DNA of 53,056 nt from Pseudomonas fluorescens (GTDB lineage Bacteria > Pseudomonadota > Gammaproteobacteria > Pseudomonadales > Pseudomonadaceae): positions 1 through 53,056 of the forward strand of contig NZ_CABVHY010000039.1 in NCBI RefSeq assembly GCF_902497875.1, given 5' to 3'. A model generated the notes under the pieces. It was not told the origin of the DNA. It ran no database searches and was given only the letters and a program-made list of their open reading frames with translations. Of the stretch, positions 25,128-34,404 are shown one piece after another. Within the stretch, counting starts at the first letter, position 1; every line of letters starts with the position of its first letter. The position numbers were made by a program, and so were the translations under genes.

Positions 25128-25169
25128 AAAAAAACCGGCCGACTCAATTATTTGAGCCGGCCGGTTTTT
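25128..25169. terminator. Bidirectional terminator between cspD and icd
   Basis: A 17-base stem with one mismatch (AAAACCGGCCGACTCAA / TTGAGCCGGCCGGTTTT), with A-run before and T-run after, separates two convergent genes and can serve both. Confidence 0.9.
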
Positions 25170-25187
25170 GCTTTAGCGCGGATCAGC

Positions 25188-26444
25188 TCACATGTGAGAG
25201 ATCAGAGCATCGCCGAACGCGGAAGAAGACAGCAATGTAGCGCCGTCCATCAGACGTTCGAAGTCATAGGTCACGGTCTTGGCCGAGATCGCGCCGTTGG
25301 TGCCCTTGATGATCAGGTCGGCCGCTTCGGTCCAGCCCATGTGACGCAGCATCATTTCAGCGGACAGAATCAACGAACCCGGGTTCACCTGGTCTTTGCC
25401 AGCATACTTTGGAGCCGTGCCGTGAGTGGCTTCGAACATGGCGATGGTGTCGGACAGGTTGGCACCTGGCGCGATACCGATACCGCCCACTTCGGCCGCC
25501 AGGGCGTCGGAGAGGTAGTCGCCGTTGAGGTTCAGGGTCGCGATCACATCGTATTCGGCCGGGCGCAGCAGGATCTGCTGGAGCATGGCGTCGGCGATGG
25601 CATCCTTGACGATGACGTTCTTGCCGGTTTTAGGGTTCTTGAACTGCATCCACGGGCCGCCGTCGAGCAAGGTAGCGCCGAACTCTTCGGCAGCCACTTC
25701 GTAGGCCCACTCTTTGAAGGCACCTTCGGTGAACTTCATGATGTTGCCTTTGTGCACGATGGTCAGCGAGTCGCGGTCATTGTCGACCACGTACTGCAGA
25801 GCCTTGCGCGCCAGACGCTTGGTGCCTTCCAGGGAAACCGGCTTGATGCCGATGCCGCAGTTCTGGTCGAAACGGATTTTGGTAACACCCATTTCGTCTT
25901 TCAGGAACTTGATGACCTTGGTCGCTTCCGGCGAACCGGCTTTCCACTCGATACCGGCATAAATATCTTCCGAGTTTTCACGGAAGATGGTCATGTCGAC
26001 GTCGCCTGGCTTCTTGACCGGGCTAGGCACGCCTTCGAACCAGCGCACTGGGCGCAGGCAAACGTAAAGATCGAGTTGCTGACGCAGGGCAACGTTCAGG
26101 GAACGGATGCCGCCGCCGACTGGAGTGGTCAGCGGGCCTTTGATGGAAACGACGTAGTCTTTGACCGCGTCCAGGGTTTCCTGAGGCAACCAGGTGTCCT
26201 GGTCGTAAACCTGGGTGGCCTTCTCGCCGGCGTAGACTTCCATCCAGGAGATTTTGCGCTCGCCGCCGTAAGCTTTCTTAACAGCAGCATCGACAACCTT
26301 GATCATGACCGGGCTGATATCGACGCCAATACCATCACCTTCGATGAAAGGGATGATCGGGTTGTTAGGAACATTGAGAGAATGGTCTGCATTGACGGTG
26401 ATTTTGTCGCCGACGGCTGGAACCTGAATCTTCTTGTATCCCAT
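25188..26444 (-). CDS. icd: NADP-dependent isocitrate dehydrogenase, dimeric
   Basis: A 418-residue homodimeric enzyme of the TCA cycle converting isocitrate to 2-oxoglutarate. It has the substrate motif IRSLNVALRQQLDLYVCLRPVRW, whose serine corresponds to the one phosphorylated by AceK in E. coli, and the Mg-binding region NLNGDYLSDALAAEVGGIGIAPGANL. The length matches E. coli Icd (416). The ATG has GGAG six bases upstream. It is divergent from a second, unrelated IDH, and the two compete with aceA (36346-37671) for isocitrate. Confidence 0.96.
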   Translation of the reverse strand: MGYKKIQVPAVGDKITVNADHSLNVPNNPIIPFIEGDGIGVDISPVMIKVVDAAVKKAYGGERKISWMEVYAGEKATQVYDQDTWLPQETLDAVKDYVVSIKGPLTTPVGGGIRSLNVALRQQLDLYVCLRPVRWFEGVPSPVKKPGDVDMTIFRENSEDIYAGIEWKAGSPEATKVIKFLKDEMGVTKIRFDQNCGIGIKPVSLEGTKRLARKALQYVVDNDRDSLTIVHKGNIMKFTEGAFKEWAYEVAAEEFGATLLDGGPWMQFKNPKTGKNVIVKDAIADAMLQQILLRPAEYDVIATLNLNGDYLSDALAAEVGGIGIAPGANLSDTIAMFEATHGTAPKYAGKDQVNPGSLILSAEMMLRHMGWTEAADLIIKGTNGAISAKTVTYDFERLMDGATLLSSSAFGDALISHM

Positions 26445-26701
26445 GCTGAACTCCGTTGTGTGGATTGAACATCTGGCTGCGCAGGAGCGTAACCCAGTTG
26501 AATCTGGACGGGAACCTTATGTTCCATGCATCTAGCGCCGAACCTGTACTCTTCGCGGCCTACAAGCCTGAAAGCAAAGGGAAAACTGCCAAAGCTCAGC
26601 ACTAGGTCGACCAGTGTACGGCGCCCTCCGATCGCGGTCCTTTAGACCAAAGGAGGGAATTCGTTGCACTTCAACCATCGTCCTACTACTAAAGACCTAT
26701 G

Positions 26702-26737
26702 TATAATGGCCCGGTGACCAGCGAGTCACTGCGGGCC
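26702..26737 (+). promoter_or_regulatory. -10-like TATAAT abutting a GC-rich dyad in the icd/idh spacer
   Basis: A consensus TATAAT (26702-26707) is followed at once by GGCCCG-GTGAC-CAGCGA-GTCAC-TG-CGGGCC (26708-26737), a two-tier inverted repeat that would cover the start of transcription or form the 5' end of an idh leader of about 230 bases. I see no good -35 at the right distance. The rest of the 494-base divergent spacer shows no gene. Confidence 0.4.
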
Positions 26738-26938
26738 GACCTGTCTGAAATGAGACTTTCAAGCCTGTAAAGGCTGAGTTGTTACCGCGACCCAGCCATC
26801 TGACGCTCGACTGATGCACCCAACATCACCGCAAAGAAACCTCGACTTTCGGCTCATGGATGACTTTGAACGAAAGCGCATACCCCGCGCATCCCGAGTT
26901 TCCGAGCACGCCCAGCAAAGAAGAGAGTTAATCCGAAT

Positions 26939-29182
26939 ATGCCCACCCGCTCGAAGATCATCTATACCTTCACCGACGAAGCCCCCGCCCTCGCGACCTA
27001 CTCGCTGCTGCCCATCATCGAAGCCTTCACGGCCCCCGCTGATATCGCCGTGGAAACCCGCGACATCTCCCTTGCAGGGCGTATTCTTGCCAGCTTCTCG
27101 GAGCTGCTGAGCGCTGGCGACGTGCCGGACCACCTCGCCGAACTGGGCGACCTGGCCATCACCCCGCAAGCGAACATCATCAAGCTGCCCAACATCAGTG
27201 CATCGGTGCCGCAGCTTAAAGATGCGATCAAAGAGCTTCAGGCCAAGGGCTTCGAGCTGCCGGACTACCCGGAAGCGCCGACCAGCGAGACCGAGAAAGA
27301 CATTCGCTCGCGTTACGACAAAATCAAAGGCAGCGCCGTGAACCCGGTTCTGCGCGAAGGCAACTCTGACCGCCGCGCTCCGCTGTCGGTCAAGAACTAT
27401 GCCCGCAAGCACCCGCATAAAATGGGCGCCTGGAGCGCAGACTCCAAGTCCCACGTAGCGCACATGAACAGCGGCGACTTCTACGGCAGCGAAAAAGCCG
27501 CCCTGATCGATGCCAAAGACAGCGTTAAAATCGAACTGATCGCTCGGGATGGCACAACCACCGTCCTGAAAGAAAAAACCGCCGTTCAAGCCGGCGAGAT
27601 CATCGATTGCGCAATCATGAGCAAAAACGCCCTGCGCAGCTTTATTGCAGCGCAAATCGAAGACGCGCGCCAGCAAGGCGTGCTGCTGTCGGTTCACCTC
27701 AAAGCGACCATGATGAAGGTCTCCGACCCGATCATGTTCGGCCAGATCGTTGCCGAGTTCTACCAGGACGCCCTGAGCAAGCACGCTGACGTGCTGAGCC
27801 AGATCGGCTTCAACCTGAACAACGGCATCGGCGACCTGTACGCCCGTATCAAGGCGCTGCCGGCTGAACAACAAGCGCAGATCGAAGCCGACATCCAGGC
27901 GGTGTACGCCGCTCGTCCATCCCTGGCGATGGTCAATTCCGACAAAGGTATCACCAACCTTCACGTGCCGAGCGACGTCATCGTCGACGCCTCGATGCCG
28001 GCAATGATCCGTGACTCCGGCAAGATGTGGGGCACCGACGGCCAACTGCACGACACCAAGGCGGTGATCCCGGATCGCTGCTACGCGACCATCTACCAGG
28101 CCGTTATCGAAGACTGCAAGAAATACGGCGCCTTCGATCCGACCACCATGGGCAGCGTGCCAAACGTTGGCCTGATGGCGAAAAAAGCCGAAGAGTACGG
28201 CTCCCACGACAAGACCTTCCAGATCAAGACTGATGGCGTCGTGCGGATCAGTGATAGCGCTGGCCGCCTGCTGCTGGACCAGACCGTTGAAGCCGGCGAC
28301 ATCTTCCGCATGTGCCAGACCAAGGACGCGCCGATCCAGGATTGGGTCAAACTGGCCGTCAACCGCGCTCGCGCCAGCGACACCCCGGCCATCTTCTGGC
28401 TGGACCCGATGCGCGCCCATGACGGCGTAGTGATCGAGAAAGTTCAGGCCTACCTGAAGGATCACGACACTTCGGGCCTGGACATTCGCATCATGTCGCC
28501 CGTCGACGCCATGGCCTTCACGCTGACGCGCATCCGCGAAGGCAAGGACACCATTTCGGTCACCGGTAACGTATTGCGTGACTACCTGACCGACCTGTTC
28601 CCGATCATGGAACTGGGCACCAGCGCCAAGATGCTGTCGATCGTTCCGCTGATGAACGGCGGCGGCCTGTTCGAAACCGGCGCCGGCGGCTCGGCACCGA
28701 AACACGTCCAGCAACTGCTCGAAGAGAACTTCCTGCGCTGGGACTCGCTGGGAGAGTTCCTCGCCCTGGCAGCGTCCCTCGAGCACCTTGGCAGTACCTA
28801 TGCCAACTCCAAGGCCCAGGTACTGGCCAAGACCCTCGATCAGGCCACTGGCCAGTTCCTGGACAACAACAAGTCGCCTGCGCGCAAGGTCGGCAGCATC
28901 GACAACCGCGGCAGCCACTTCTACCTGGCTCTGTACTGGGCCCAGGCCCTGGCCGCCCAGACTGAAGATGCCACCCTGCAGGCGCAGTTCGCCCAGCTGG
29001 CGAAAACCCTGACCGAGAACGAAGCGACCATCGTCGCCGAGCTCAATGCCGTTCAGGGCAAGCCCGTGGAAATCGGTGGTTACTACCACACCACGCCAGC
29101 ACTGCTCAGCAAGGCCATGCGCCCAAGCGAAACCTTCAACGCAGCGATCGCTGCGCTGGTTTCCGATAGCTTGGCTGCCTGA
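26939..29182 (+). CDS. idh: NADP-dependent isocitrate dehydrogenase, monomeric type
   Basis: A 747-residue monomeric IDH of the Azotobacter/Corynebacterium class, unrelated in length to Icd. Typical stretches are KIIYTFTDEAPALATYSLLPII at the start, GSAVNPVLREGNSDRRAP, KTDGVVRISD, and GSIDNRGSHFYLALYWAQALAAQ near the end. The ATG at 26939 is preceded by a weak AAGAGAG site. Pseudomonads often have both isozymes side by side; having both may let the cell divide isocitrate between energy, NADPH and the glyoxylate route. It ends in its own terminator. Confidence 0.95.
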   Translation: MPTRSKIIYTFTDEAPALATYSLLPIIEAFTAPADIAVETRDISLAGRILASFSELLSAGDVPDHLAELGDLAITPQANIIKLPNISASVPQLKDAIKELQAKGFELPDYPEAPTSETEKDIRSRYDKIKGSAVNPVLREGNSDRRAPLSVKNYARKHPHKMGAWSADSKSHVAHMNSGDFYGSEKAALIDAKDSVKIELIARDGTTTVLKEKTAVQAGEIIDCAIMSKNALRSFIAAQIEDARQQGVLLSVHLKATMMKVSDPIMFGQIVAEFYQDALSKHADVLSQIGFNLNNGIGDLYARIKALPAEQQAQIEADIQAVYAARPSLAMVNSDKGITNLHVPSDVIVDASMPAMIRDSGKMWGTDGQLHDTKAVIPDRCYATIYQAVIEDCKKYGAFDPTTMGSVPNVGLMAKKAEEYGSHDKTFQIKTDGVVRISDSAGRLLLDQTVEAGDIFRMCQTKDAPIQDWVKLAVNRARASDTPAIFWLDPMRAHDGVVIEKVQAYLKDHDTSGLDIRIMSPVDAMAFTLTRIREGKDTISVTGNVLRDYLTDLFPIMELGTSAKMLSIVPLMNGGGLFETGAGGSAPKHVQQLLEENFLRWDSLGEFLALAASLEHLGSTYANSKAQVLAKTLDQATGQFLDNNKSPARKVGSIDNRGSHFYLALYWAQALAAQTEDATLQAQFAQLAKTLTENEATIVAELNAVQGKPVEIGGYYHTTPALLSKAMRPSETFNAAIAALVSDSLAA

Positions 29183-29202
29183 TAGCACCGTGCTGTAACA
29201 CC

Positions 29203-29232
29203 AGAAACCCCGGCCCCGTGTCGGGGTTTCTG
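29203..29232 (+). terminator. Rho-independent terminator of idh
   Basis: AGAAACCCCG and CGGGGTTTCT arms with a 9-base loop, followed by GTTTTC, stand 20 bases after the idh stop. Confidence 0.85.
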
Positions 29233-29256
29233 TTTTCGGCAACACCACAAATCCCC

Positions 29257-29345
29257 TGTGGGAGCGAGCCTGCTCGCGATAGCCATGTATCATTCACACT
29301 TATGTCAACTGACTCACCGCTATCGCGAGCAGGCTCGCTCCCACA
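29257..29345. repeat. BIME: perfect 27-bp inverted repeat
   Basis: Arms at 29257-29283 and 29319-29345 (starting TGTGGGAGCGAGCCTGCTCG) are exactly complementary around a 35-base loop. It lies between co-directional idh and nudJ. Confidence 0.85.
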
Positions 29346-29398
29346 TGGGTCCGGGTTCTACATTAGAATTTCTGCAAACCTGACATCGAGGAAGCCCC

Positions 29399-29845
29399 AT
29401 GGATTGGCAGCCCCACATCACCGTCGCGACGATCGTCGAAGATAACGGCCGTTTCCTGATGGTCGAGGAACTCGCCGGCGGACGAGCGGTACTCAATCAG
29501 CCCGCAGGGCATCTGGATCCCGACGAAACCCTGATCGACGCCGCCATCCGCGAAACCCTCGAGGAAACCGGCTGGGACGTCGAACTGACCGGAGTCATCG
29601 GCATCTATCTGTATACCGCCCCGAGCAATGGCGTGACCTACCAGCGCGTGTGCTTCGCCGGCAAACCGCTACGGCACCATCGCGACTACCAGCTCGATGA
29701 TGGCATTATCCGCCCGCGCTGGCTGACCCGCGACGAGTTGCTCGAGCATCGCGCGCACTGGCGCAGCGAGCTGATCATCCAGTGCATTGACGATTATCTG
29801 AGCGGCAAGATGCACAGTCTCGAACTGATCCGCCCTTCTCTTTAG
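29399..29845 (+). CDS. nudJ: Nudix phosphohydrolase NudJ
   Basis: A 148-residue Nudix hydrolase. The Nudix box is complete: GHLDPDETLIDAAIRETLEETGW (residues 38-60; G-x5-E-x7-R-E-U-x-E-E-x-G-U). E. coli NudJ acts on thiamine precursor pyrophosphates (HMP-PP) and nucleoside triphosphates. The order nudJ-mnmA-hflD-purB is the same as in E. coli, which supports the assignment beyond the Nudix box itself. mnmA follows after 59 bases. Confidence 0.9.
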   Translation: MDWQPHITVATIVEDNGRFLMVEELAGGRAVLNQPAGHLDPDETLIDAAIRETLEETGWDVELTGVIGIYLYTAPSNGVTYQRVCFAGKPLRHHRDYQLDDGIIRPRWLTRDELLEHRAHWRSELIIQCIDDYLSGKMHSLELIRPSL

Positions 29846-29904
29846 CCTTGTAGGCTCCGGCCTGCTAGAATCGCGTCCTTTTTCAAGACACTCATTGAAT
29901 CCCT

Positions 29905-31038
29905 ATGCGTGATCCAGCCCCTTCTGACACACAAAAGAAGCGCGTCATTGTCGGCATGTCCGGCGGCGTGGACTCTTCCGTTTCCGCTCTTCTGCTGATC
30001 GAGCAGGGTTATGAAGTGGAAGGCCTGTTCATGAAGAACTGGGAAGAAGACGATGGAACGGAATACTGCACCGCCATGGATGACCTGGCGGACGCCCAGG
30101 CCGTGTGCGACCGGATCGGTATCAAGCTGCACACCGCCAACTTCGCCGCCGAGTACTGGGACAACGTGTTCGAGCACTTCCTGGCCGAATACAAGGCCGG
30201 ACGCACGCCGAACCCGGACATCCTCTGCAACCGTGAAATCAAGTTCAAGGCGTTCCTCGACTACGCCATGATGCTCGGTGCCGACCTGATTGCCACTGGC
30301 CACTACGTGCGCCGCCGCGACATCGATGGCCGCACCGAACTGCTCAAGGGCCTGGATCCGAACAAGGACCAGAGCTATTTCCTGCACGCCGTCGGCGGTG
30401 AGCAGATCGCCAAGACCCTGTTCCCGGTCGGCGAGCTGGAAAAGCCAGCCGTTCGCGCGATCGCCGAGCAACACCAGCTGGCCACCGCAAAGAAAAAGGA
30501 TTCCACCGGAATCTGCTTTATCGGCGAGCGCCGCTTCAGCGACTTCCTCAAGCAATACCTGCCGGCCCAGCCGGGCGAGATCAAGACCACCGAAGGTGAA
30601 GTGATCGGCCGTCACCACGGCCTGATGTACCACACCATCGGTCAGCGCCAGGGTCTGGGTATCGGCGGCCTGAAAGACGCCAGTGAAGAGCCGTGGTACG
30701 TGTTGATCAAGGACCTGGAACACAACGAGCTGATCGTTGGCCAGGGCAATGACCACCCGTGGCTGTTCTCCCGCGCCCTGCTCGCCTCGGACATCTACTG
30801 GGTCAACCCGGTCGACCTGAGCGCACCGCGCCGGCTCACGGCGAAAGTCCGTTATCGCCAGAGCGACCAGCCCTGCACCCTGGAAAAGACCGCCAACGGT
30901 TATCGTGCGATCTTCGACGATCCGCAGCGCGCAGTCACTCCGGGCCAGTCAGTGGTGTTCTACGACGGCGAAATCTGCCTCGGTGGCGGCGTCATTGAAA
31001 TAGCCGAGCCCTGGAGCAGCAAGGACCAGCGTTCATGA
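29905..31038 (+). CDS. mnmA: tRNA-specific 2-thiouridylase MnmA
   Basis: A 377-residue enzyme that thiolates U34 of tRNA for Lys, Glu and Gln, using ATP and sulfur delivered by TusE. The PP-loop is GMSGGVDSSVSALLL (about residues 17-31). Both catalytic cysteines are there: NPDILCNREIKF (about residue 108) and DSTGICFIGER (about residue 204). The length is normal. Its sulfur donors tusDCBE are at 7390-8777. The stop overlaps the hflD start by ATGA. Confidence 0.96.
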   Translation: MRDPAPSDTQKKRVIVGMSGGVDSSVSALLLIEQGYEVEGLFMKNWEEDDGTEYCTAMDDLADAQAVCDRIGIKLHTANFAAEYWDNVFEHFLAEYKAGRTPNPDILCNREIKFKAFLDYAMMLGADLIATGHYVRRRDIDGRTELLKGLDPNKDQSYFLHAVGGEQIAKTLFPVGELEKPAVRAIAEQHQLATAKKKDSTGICFIGERRFSDFLKQYLPAQPGEIKTTEGEVIGRHHGLMYHTIGQRQGLGIGGLKDASEEPWYVLIKDLEHNELIVGQGNDHPWLFSRALLASDIYWVNPVDLSAPRRLTAKVRYRQSDQPCTLEKTANGYRAIFDDPQRAVTPGQSVVFYDGEICLGGGVIEIAEPWSSKDQRS

Positions 31039-31658
31039 ACCCGACTCAGGAGCAACTGATCGCCCTGGGTGGTGTGTTTCTCGCCGCAGTGCTGGTCGAC
31101 AAGATTGCCAAGACCGGCCAGGTTACCGAAGCCGGCCTTGGCTGCATGCTCGGCAGCCTGTTGATTCGCGATCCGAAAGACACCCTGGAAGTCTACGGTG
31201 GCGACGATCTCAATCTGCGCGAAGGTTATCGCGCACTGGTCGGTGCCCTCGAGCGCGACCCCAATACCCTGCAACGCGAACCGCTGCGCTATGCGCTGTC
31301 GATGCTCGGACTGGAGCGGCAACTGGCCAAGCGCGACGACCTGCTGGAAACCATCGGCAAGCGCCTGCCGCAGATCCAGTCCCAGGTCGAACACTTCGGC
31401 CCGGCCCACGAAAACGTGGTGGCGGCCTGTGGCGCGCTGTACCAGGACACCTTGAGCACCCTGCGCCAGCGCATCCAGGTGCACGGCGATATGCGCAACC
31501 TGCAACAGCCAAACAATGCGTCGAAGATCCGTGCATTGCTGCTGGCCGGTATCCGCTCGGCACGGCTGTGGCGGCAACTGGGCGGCCATCGCTGGCAGCT
31601 GGTGGTCAGCCGCCGCAAACTGCTCAAAGAGCTTTACCCGTTGATGCGCAGCAGCTGA
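31035..31658 (+). CDS. hflD: High-frequency lysogenisation protein HflD homologue
   Basis: A 207-residue, mostly helical, peripheral membrane protein of the HflD family; in E. coli it binds the phage lambda CII activator. The N-terminus (QEQLIALGGVFLAAVLVDKIAKTG) and the stretch RYALSMLGLERQLAKRDDLLETIGKRL are typical. The normal cellular role is not clear. Its coupling to mnmA and place before purB is conserved in gamma-proteobacteria. Confidence 0.92.
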   Translation: MNPTQEQLIALGGVFLAAVLVDKIAKTGQVTEAGLGCMLGSLLIRDPKDTLEVYGGDDLNLREGYRALVGALERDPNTLQREPLRYALSMLGLERQLAKRDDLLETIGKRLPQIQSQVEHFGPAHENVVAACGALYQDTLSTLRQRIQVHGDMRNLQQPNNASKIRALLLAGIRSARLWRQLGGHRWQLVVSRRKLLKELYPLMRSS

Positions 31659-31783
31659 ATCGCGCCCGCAACAGCATTTGTAGCCTGTACGCGTAAGACG
31701 CTGGTCAGTTGGCAACGGACCCGCGGTTTTTTTCATGTATGATACGCGCCCCATTTCGTTGCCCGACTGTCCGAGAACACCCC

Positions 31784-33154
31784 ATGCAGCTCTCTTCGCT
31801 CACTGCGGTTTCCCCTGTTGACGGCCGCTACGCCGGCAGAACCCAGGCCCTGCGCCCGATTTTCAGCGAATACGGTCTGATCCGTGCCCGCGTCCTGGTT
31901 GAAGTGCGCTGGCTCCAGCGCCTGGCCGCCCACCCGGCCATCAGCGAAGTTCCGGCGTTCTCCGCCGAAGCCAACGCCGTGCTGAACACCCTGGCGGAAA
32001 ACTTCGCTCTGGAGCACGCCGAGCGCGTCAAAGAGATCGAGCGCACCACCAACCACGACGTCAAAGCCATCGAGTACTTGCTCAAAGAGCAGGCGGCCAA
32101 GCTGCCGGAACTGGCCAAGGTCAGCGAATTCATCCACTTTGCCTGCACCAGCGAGGACATCAACAACCTGTCCCACGCCCTGATGCTGCGCGAAGGCCGT
32201 GATGACGTGATGCTGCCACTGATGCGCCAGACCGCTGAAGCCATCCGTGAACTGGCTGTGCGTTTCGCCGACGTGCCGATGCTGTCGCGCACCCACGGCC
32301 AACCGGCTTCGCCGACTACCCTGGGCAAAGAGCTGGCGAACGTGGTTTACCGTCTGGAGCGTCAAATCGCTCAGGTCGCTGCCGTTCCACTGCTGGGCAA
32401 GATCAACGGTGCTGTCGGCAACTACAACGCACACCTCTCGGCTTACCCGCAAATCGACTGGGAAGAGAACGCTCGCGCCTTCATCGAAGACGAGCTGGGC
32501 CTGGGCTTCAACCCCTACACCACGCAAATCGAGCCCCACGACTACATCGCCGAGCTGTTCGACGCCATGGCGCGGTTCAACACTATCCTGATCGACTTCG
32601 ATCGCGATATCTGGGGTTACATCTCCCTGGGCTATTTCAAACAGCGCACCATCGCTGGCGAAATCGGCTCCTCGACCATGCCGCACAAGGTCAACCCGAT
32701 CGACTTCGAAAACTCCGAAGGCAACCTGGGTATCGCCAACGCCTTGTTCCAGCACTTGGCGAGCAAGCTGCCGATCTCCCGCTGGCAGCGAGACCTGACC
32801 GACTCCACCGTTCTGCGCAACCTCGGCGTCGGCTTTGCTCACAGCGTTATCGCTTACGAAGCAAGTCTCAAGGGAATCAGCAAGCTGGAGCTCAATGCTC
32901 AGAAGATTGCTGCGGACCTGGATGCGTGCTGGGAAGTCCTGGCCGAACCGATCCAGACGGTCATGCGTCGCTATAACATCGAAAACCCGTACGAAAAGCT
33001 CAAAGAGTTGACTCGCGGCAAGGGCATCAGCCCTGAAGCGCTGCAAACTTTCATCGACGGCCTGGAAATGCCCGCCGAAGCAAAGGCCGAGCTGAAAAAG
33101 CTCACCCCGGCCAATTACATCGGTAACGCTGTGGCGCAAGCCAAACGCATCTGA
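31784..33154 (+). CDS. purB: Adenylosuccinate lyase
   Basis: A 456-residue fumarase-superfamily enzyme acting twice in purine synthesis, releasing fumarate from SAICAR and from adenylosuccinate. The signature loop SSTMPHKVNPIDFENSEGN (about residues 294-312) is intact, as are the His regions TTNHDVKAIEY and SRTHGQPASPTTLGKE. I started at MQLSSLTAVSPVDGRY (31784), the standard N-terminus; the open frame extends further up without support. It is followed by a terminator. Confidence 0.96.
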   Translation: MQLSSLTAVSPVDGRYAGRTQALRPIFSEYGLIRARVLVEVRWLQRLAAHPAISEVPAFSAEANAVLNTLAENFALEHAERVKEIERTTNHDVKAIEYLLKEQAAKLPELAKVSEFIHFACTSEDINNLSHALMLREGRDDVMLPLMRQTAEAIRELAVRFADVPMLSRTHGQPASPTTLGKELANVVYRLERQIAQVAAVPLLGKINGAVGNYNAHLSAYPQIDWEENARAFIEDELGLGFNPYTTQIEPHDYIAELFDAMARFNTILIDFDRDIWGYISLGYFKQRTIAGEIGSSTMPHKVNPIDFENSEGNLGIANALFQHLASKLPISRWQRDLTDSTVLRNLGVGFAHSVIAYEASLKGISKLELNAQKIAADLDACWEVLAEPIQTVMRRYNIENPYEKLKELTRGKGISPEALQTFIDGLEMPAEAKAELKKLTPANYIGNAVAQAKRI

Positions 33155-33173
33155 TCGATCGCTACACATTTAG

Positions 33174-33198
33174 ACGCCCGGCAGCGCCGGGCGTTTTT
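33174..33198 (+). terminator. Rho-independent terminator of purB
   Basis: ACGCCCGGC and GCCGGGCGT arms with a three-base loop, followed by TTTT, lie 20 bases after the purB stop. Confidence 0.9.
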
Positions 33199-33237
33199 AT
33201 TCCCGTCTGAAAAGTGCTTTTTTTCAATAGGTTACAC

Positions 33238-34404
33238 ATGAATCCTGATATTCCTCTTCAACTTCTGGGCGGTATCACTGCGCGGGAATTCCTGCGTGAC
33301 TACTGGCAGAAAAAACCCCTGCTGATCCGCCAGGCGATTCCTGACTTCGAAAGCCCGATCGACGCCGACGAACTGGCCGGTCTGGCACTCGAAGAAGAAG
33401 TCGAATCGCGCCTGGTCATCGAGCACGGCGAGCGCCCGTGGGAATTGCGTCGCGGCCCGTTTGCCGAAGACGAATTCAGCAAGCTGCCGGAACGCGAATG
33501 GACCCTGCTGGTACAAGCGGTCGATCAGTTCGTGCCGGAAGTCGGCGAACTGCTGGAGCACTTCCGCTTTCTGCCGAGCTGGCGCATCGACGATGTGATG
33601 ATCAGCTTCGCCGCGCCAGGTGGCAGCGTCGGTCCGCACTTCGATAACTACGACGTGTTCCTGCTGCAAGGCCACGGCAAGCGCAACTGGAAAATCGGCC
33701 AGATGTGCGACTCCGAGAGTCCACTGCTGCAACATGCCGACCTGCGCATCCTCGCCGAATTCGAAGAAACCGCCGAATGGGTGCTGGAACCGGGCGACAT
33801 GCTCTACCTGCCGCCGCGCCTGGCCCACTGCGGTGTCGCGATCGACGACTGCATGACCTACTCGGTAGGCTTCCGCGCCCCGAGCGCTGCCGAAGTGCTG
33901 ACCCACTTCACCGACTTCCTCGCCCAGTTCCTGCCTGACGAAGAACGCTACACCGATGCCGACGCGCAGCCTGTCAGCGATCCGCACCAGATCCAGCACG
34001 ACGCACTCGATCGCTTGAAAGGCCTGCTGGCCGAGCACATGAGCGACGAGCGCCTGCTGCTGACCTGGTTCGGCCAGTTCATGACCGAGCCACGCTACCC
34101 GGAACTGGTGGTCGGCCCGGAACTGGAAGAAGAAGACCTGCTGAGCAGCCTTGAGCAAGGCGCTGTGCTGATTCGTAACCCTAGCGCCCGCCTGGCCTGG
34201 TCGGAAGTCGATGACGACCTGCTGCTGTTCGCCAGCGGCCAGAGCCGCCTGCTGCCGGGCAAGCTGCGCGAGCTGTTGAAGATGGTCTGCGCCGCGGATG
34301 CGCTGCACAGTGACAACCTCGGCCCATGGCTGGCGGATGAAGATGGGCGCAACCTGCTCTGCGAACTGGTCAAGCAAGGAAGCCTGGGGTTTGCCGATGA
34401 GTAA
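33238..34404 (+). CDS. roxA: Ribosomal protein uL16 arginine hydroxylase (RoxA/YcfD)
   Basis: A 388-residue JmjC/cupin oxygenase that uses Fe(II) and 2-oxoglutarate to hydroxylate an arginine of ribosomal protein L16. The iron ligands are visible: His and Asp in GPHFDNYDVFLLQGHGKRNW and the distal His in PPRLAHCGVA. The rest is the C-terminal dimer and winged-helix part. Start taken at MNPDIPLQLLGG (33238). It overlaps the following acetyltransferase gene by eight bases. Confidence 0.93.
   Translation: MNPDIPLQLLGGITAREFLRDYWQKKPLLIRQAIPDFESPIDADELAGLALEEEVESRLVIEHGERPWELRRGPFAEDEFSKLPEREWTLLVQAVDQFVPEVGELLEHFRFLPSWRIDDVMISFAAPGGSVGPHFDNYDVFLLQGHGKRNWKIGQMCDSESPLLQHADLRILAEFEETAEWVLEPGDMLYLPPRLAHCGVAIDDCMTYSVGFRAPSAAEVLTHFTDFLAQFLPDEERYTDADAQPVSDPHQIQHDALDRLKGLLAEHMSDERLLLTWFGQFMTEPRYPELVVGPELEEEDLLSSLEQGAVLIRNPSARLAWSEVDDDLLLFASGQSRLLPGKLRELLKMVCAADALHSDNLGPWLADEDGRNLLCELVKQGSLGFADE

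Noticed and set aside
26759..29293. 844-codon open frame on the minus strand
   Set aside because: Antisense shadow of the monomeric idh gene; low-complexity composition and no recognisable domain.
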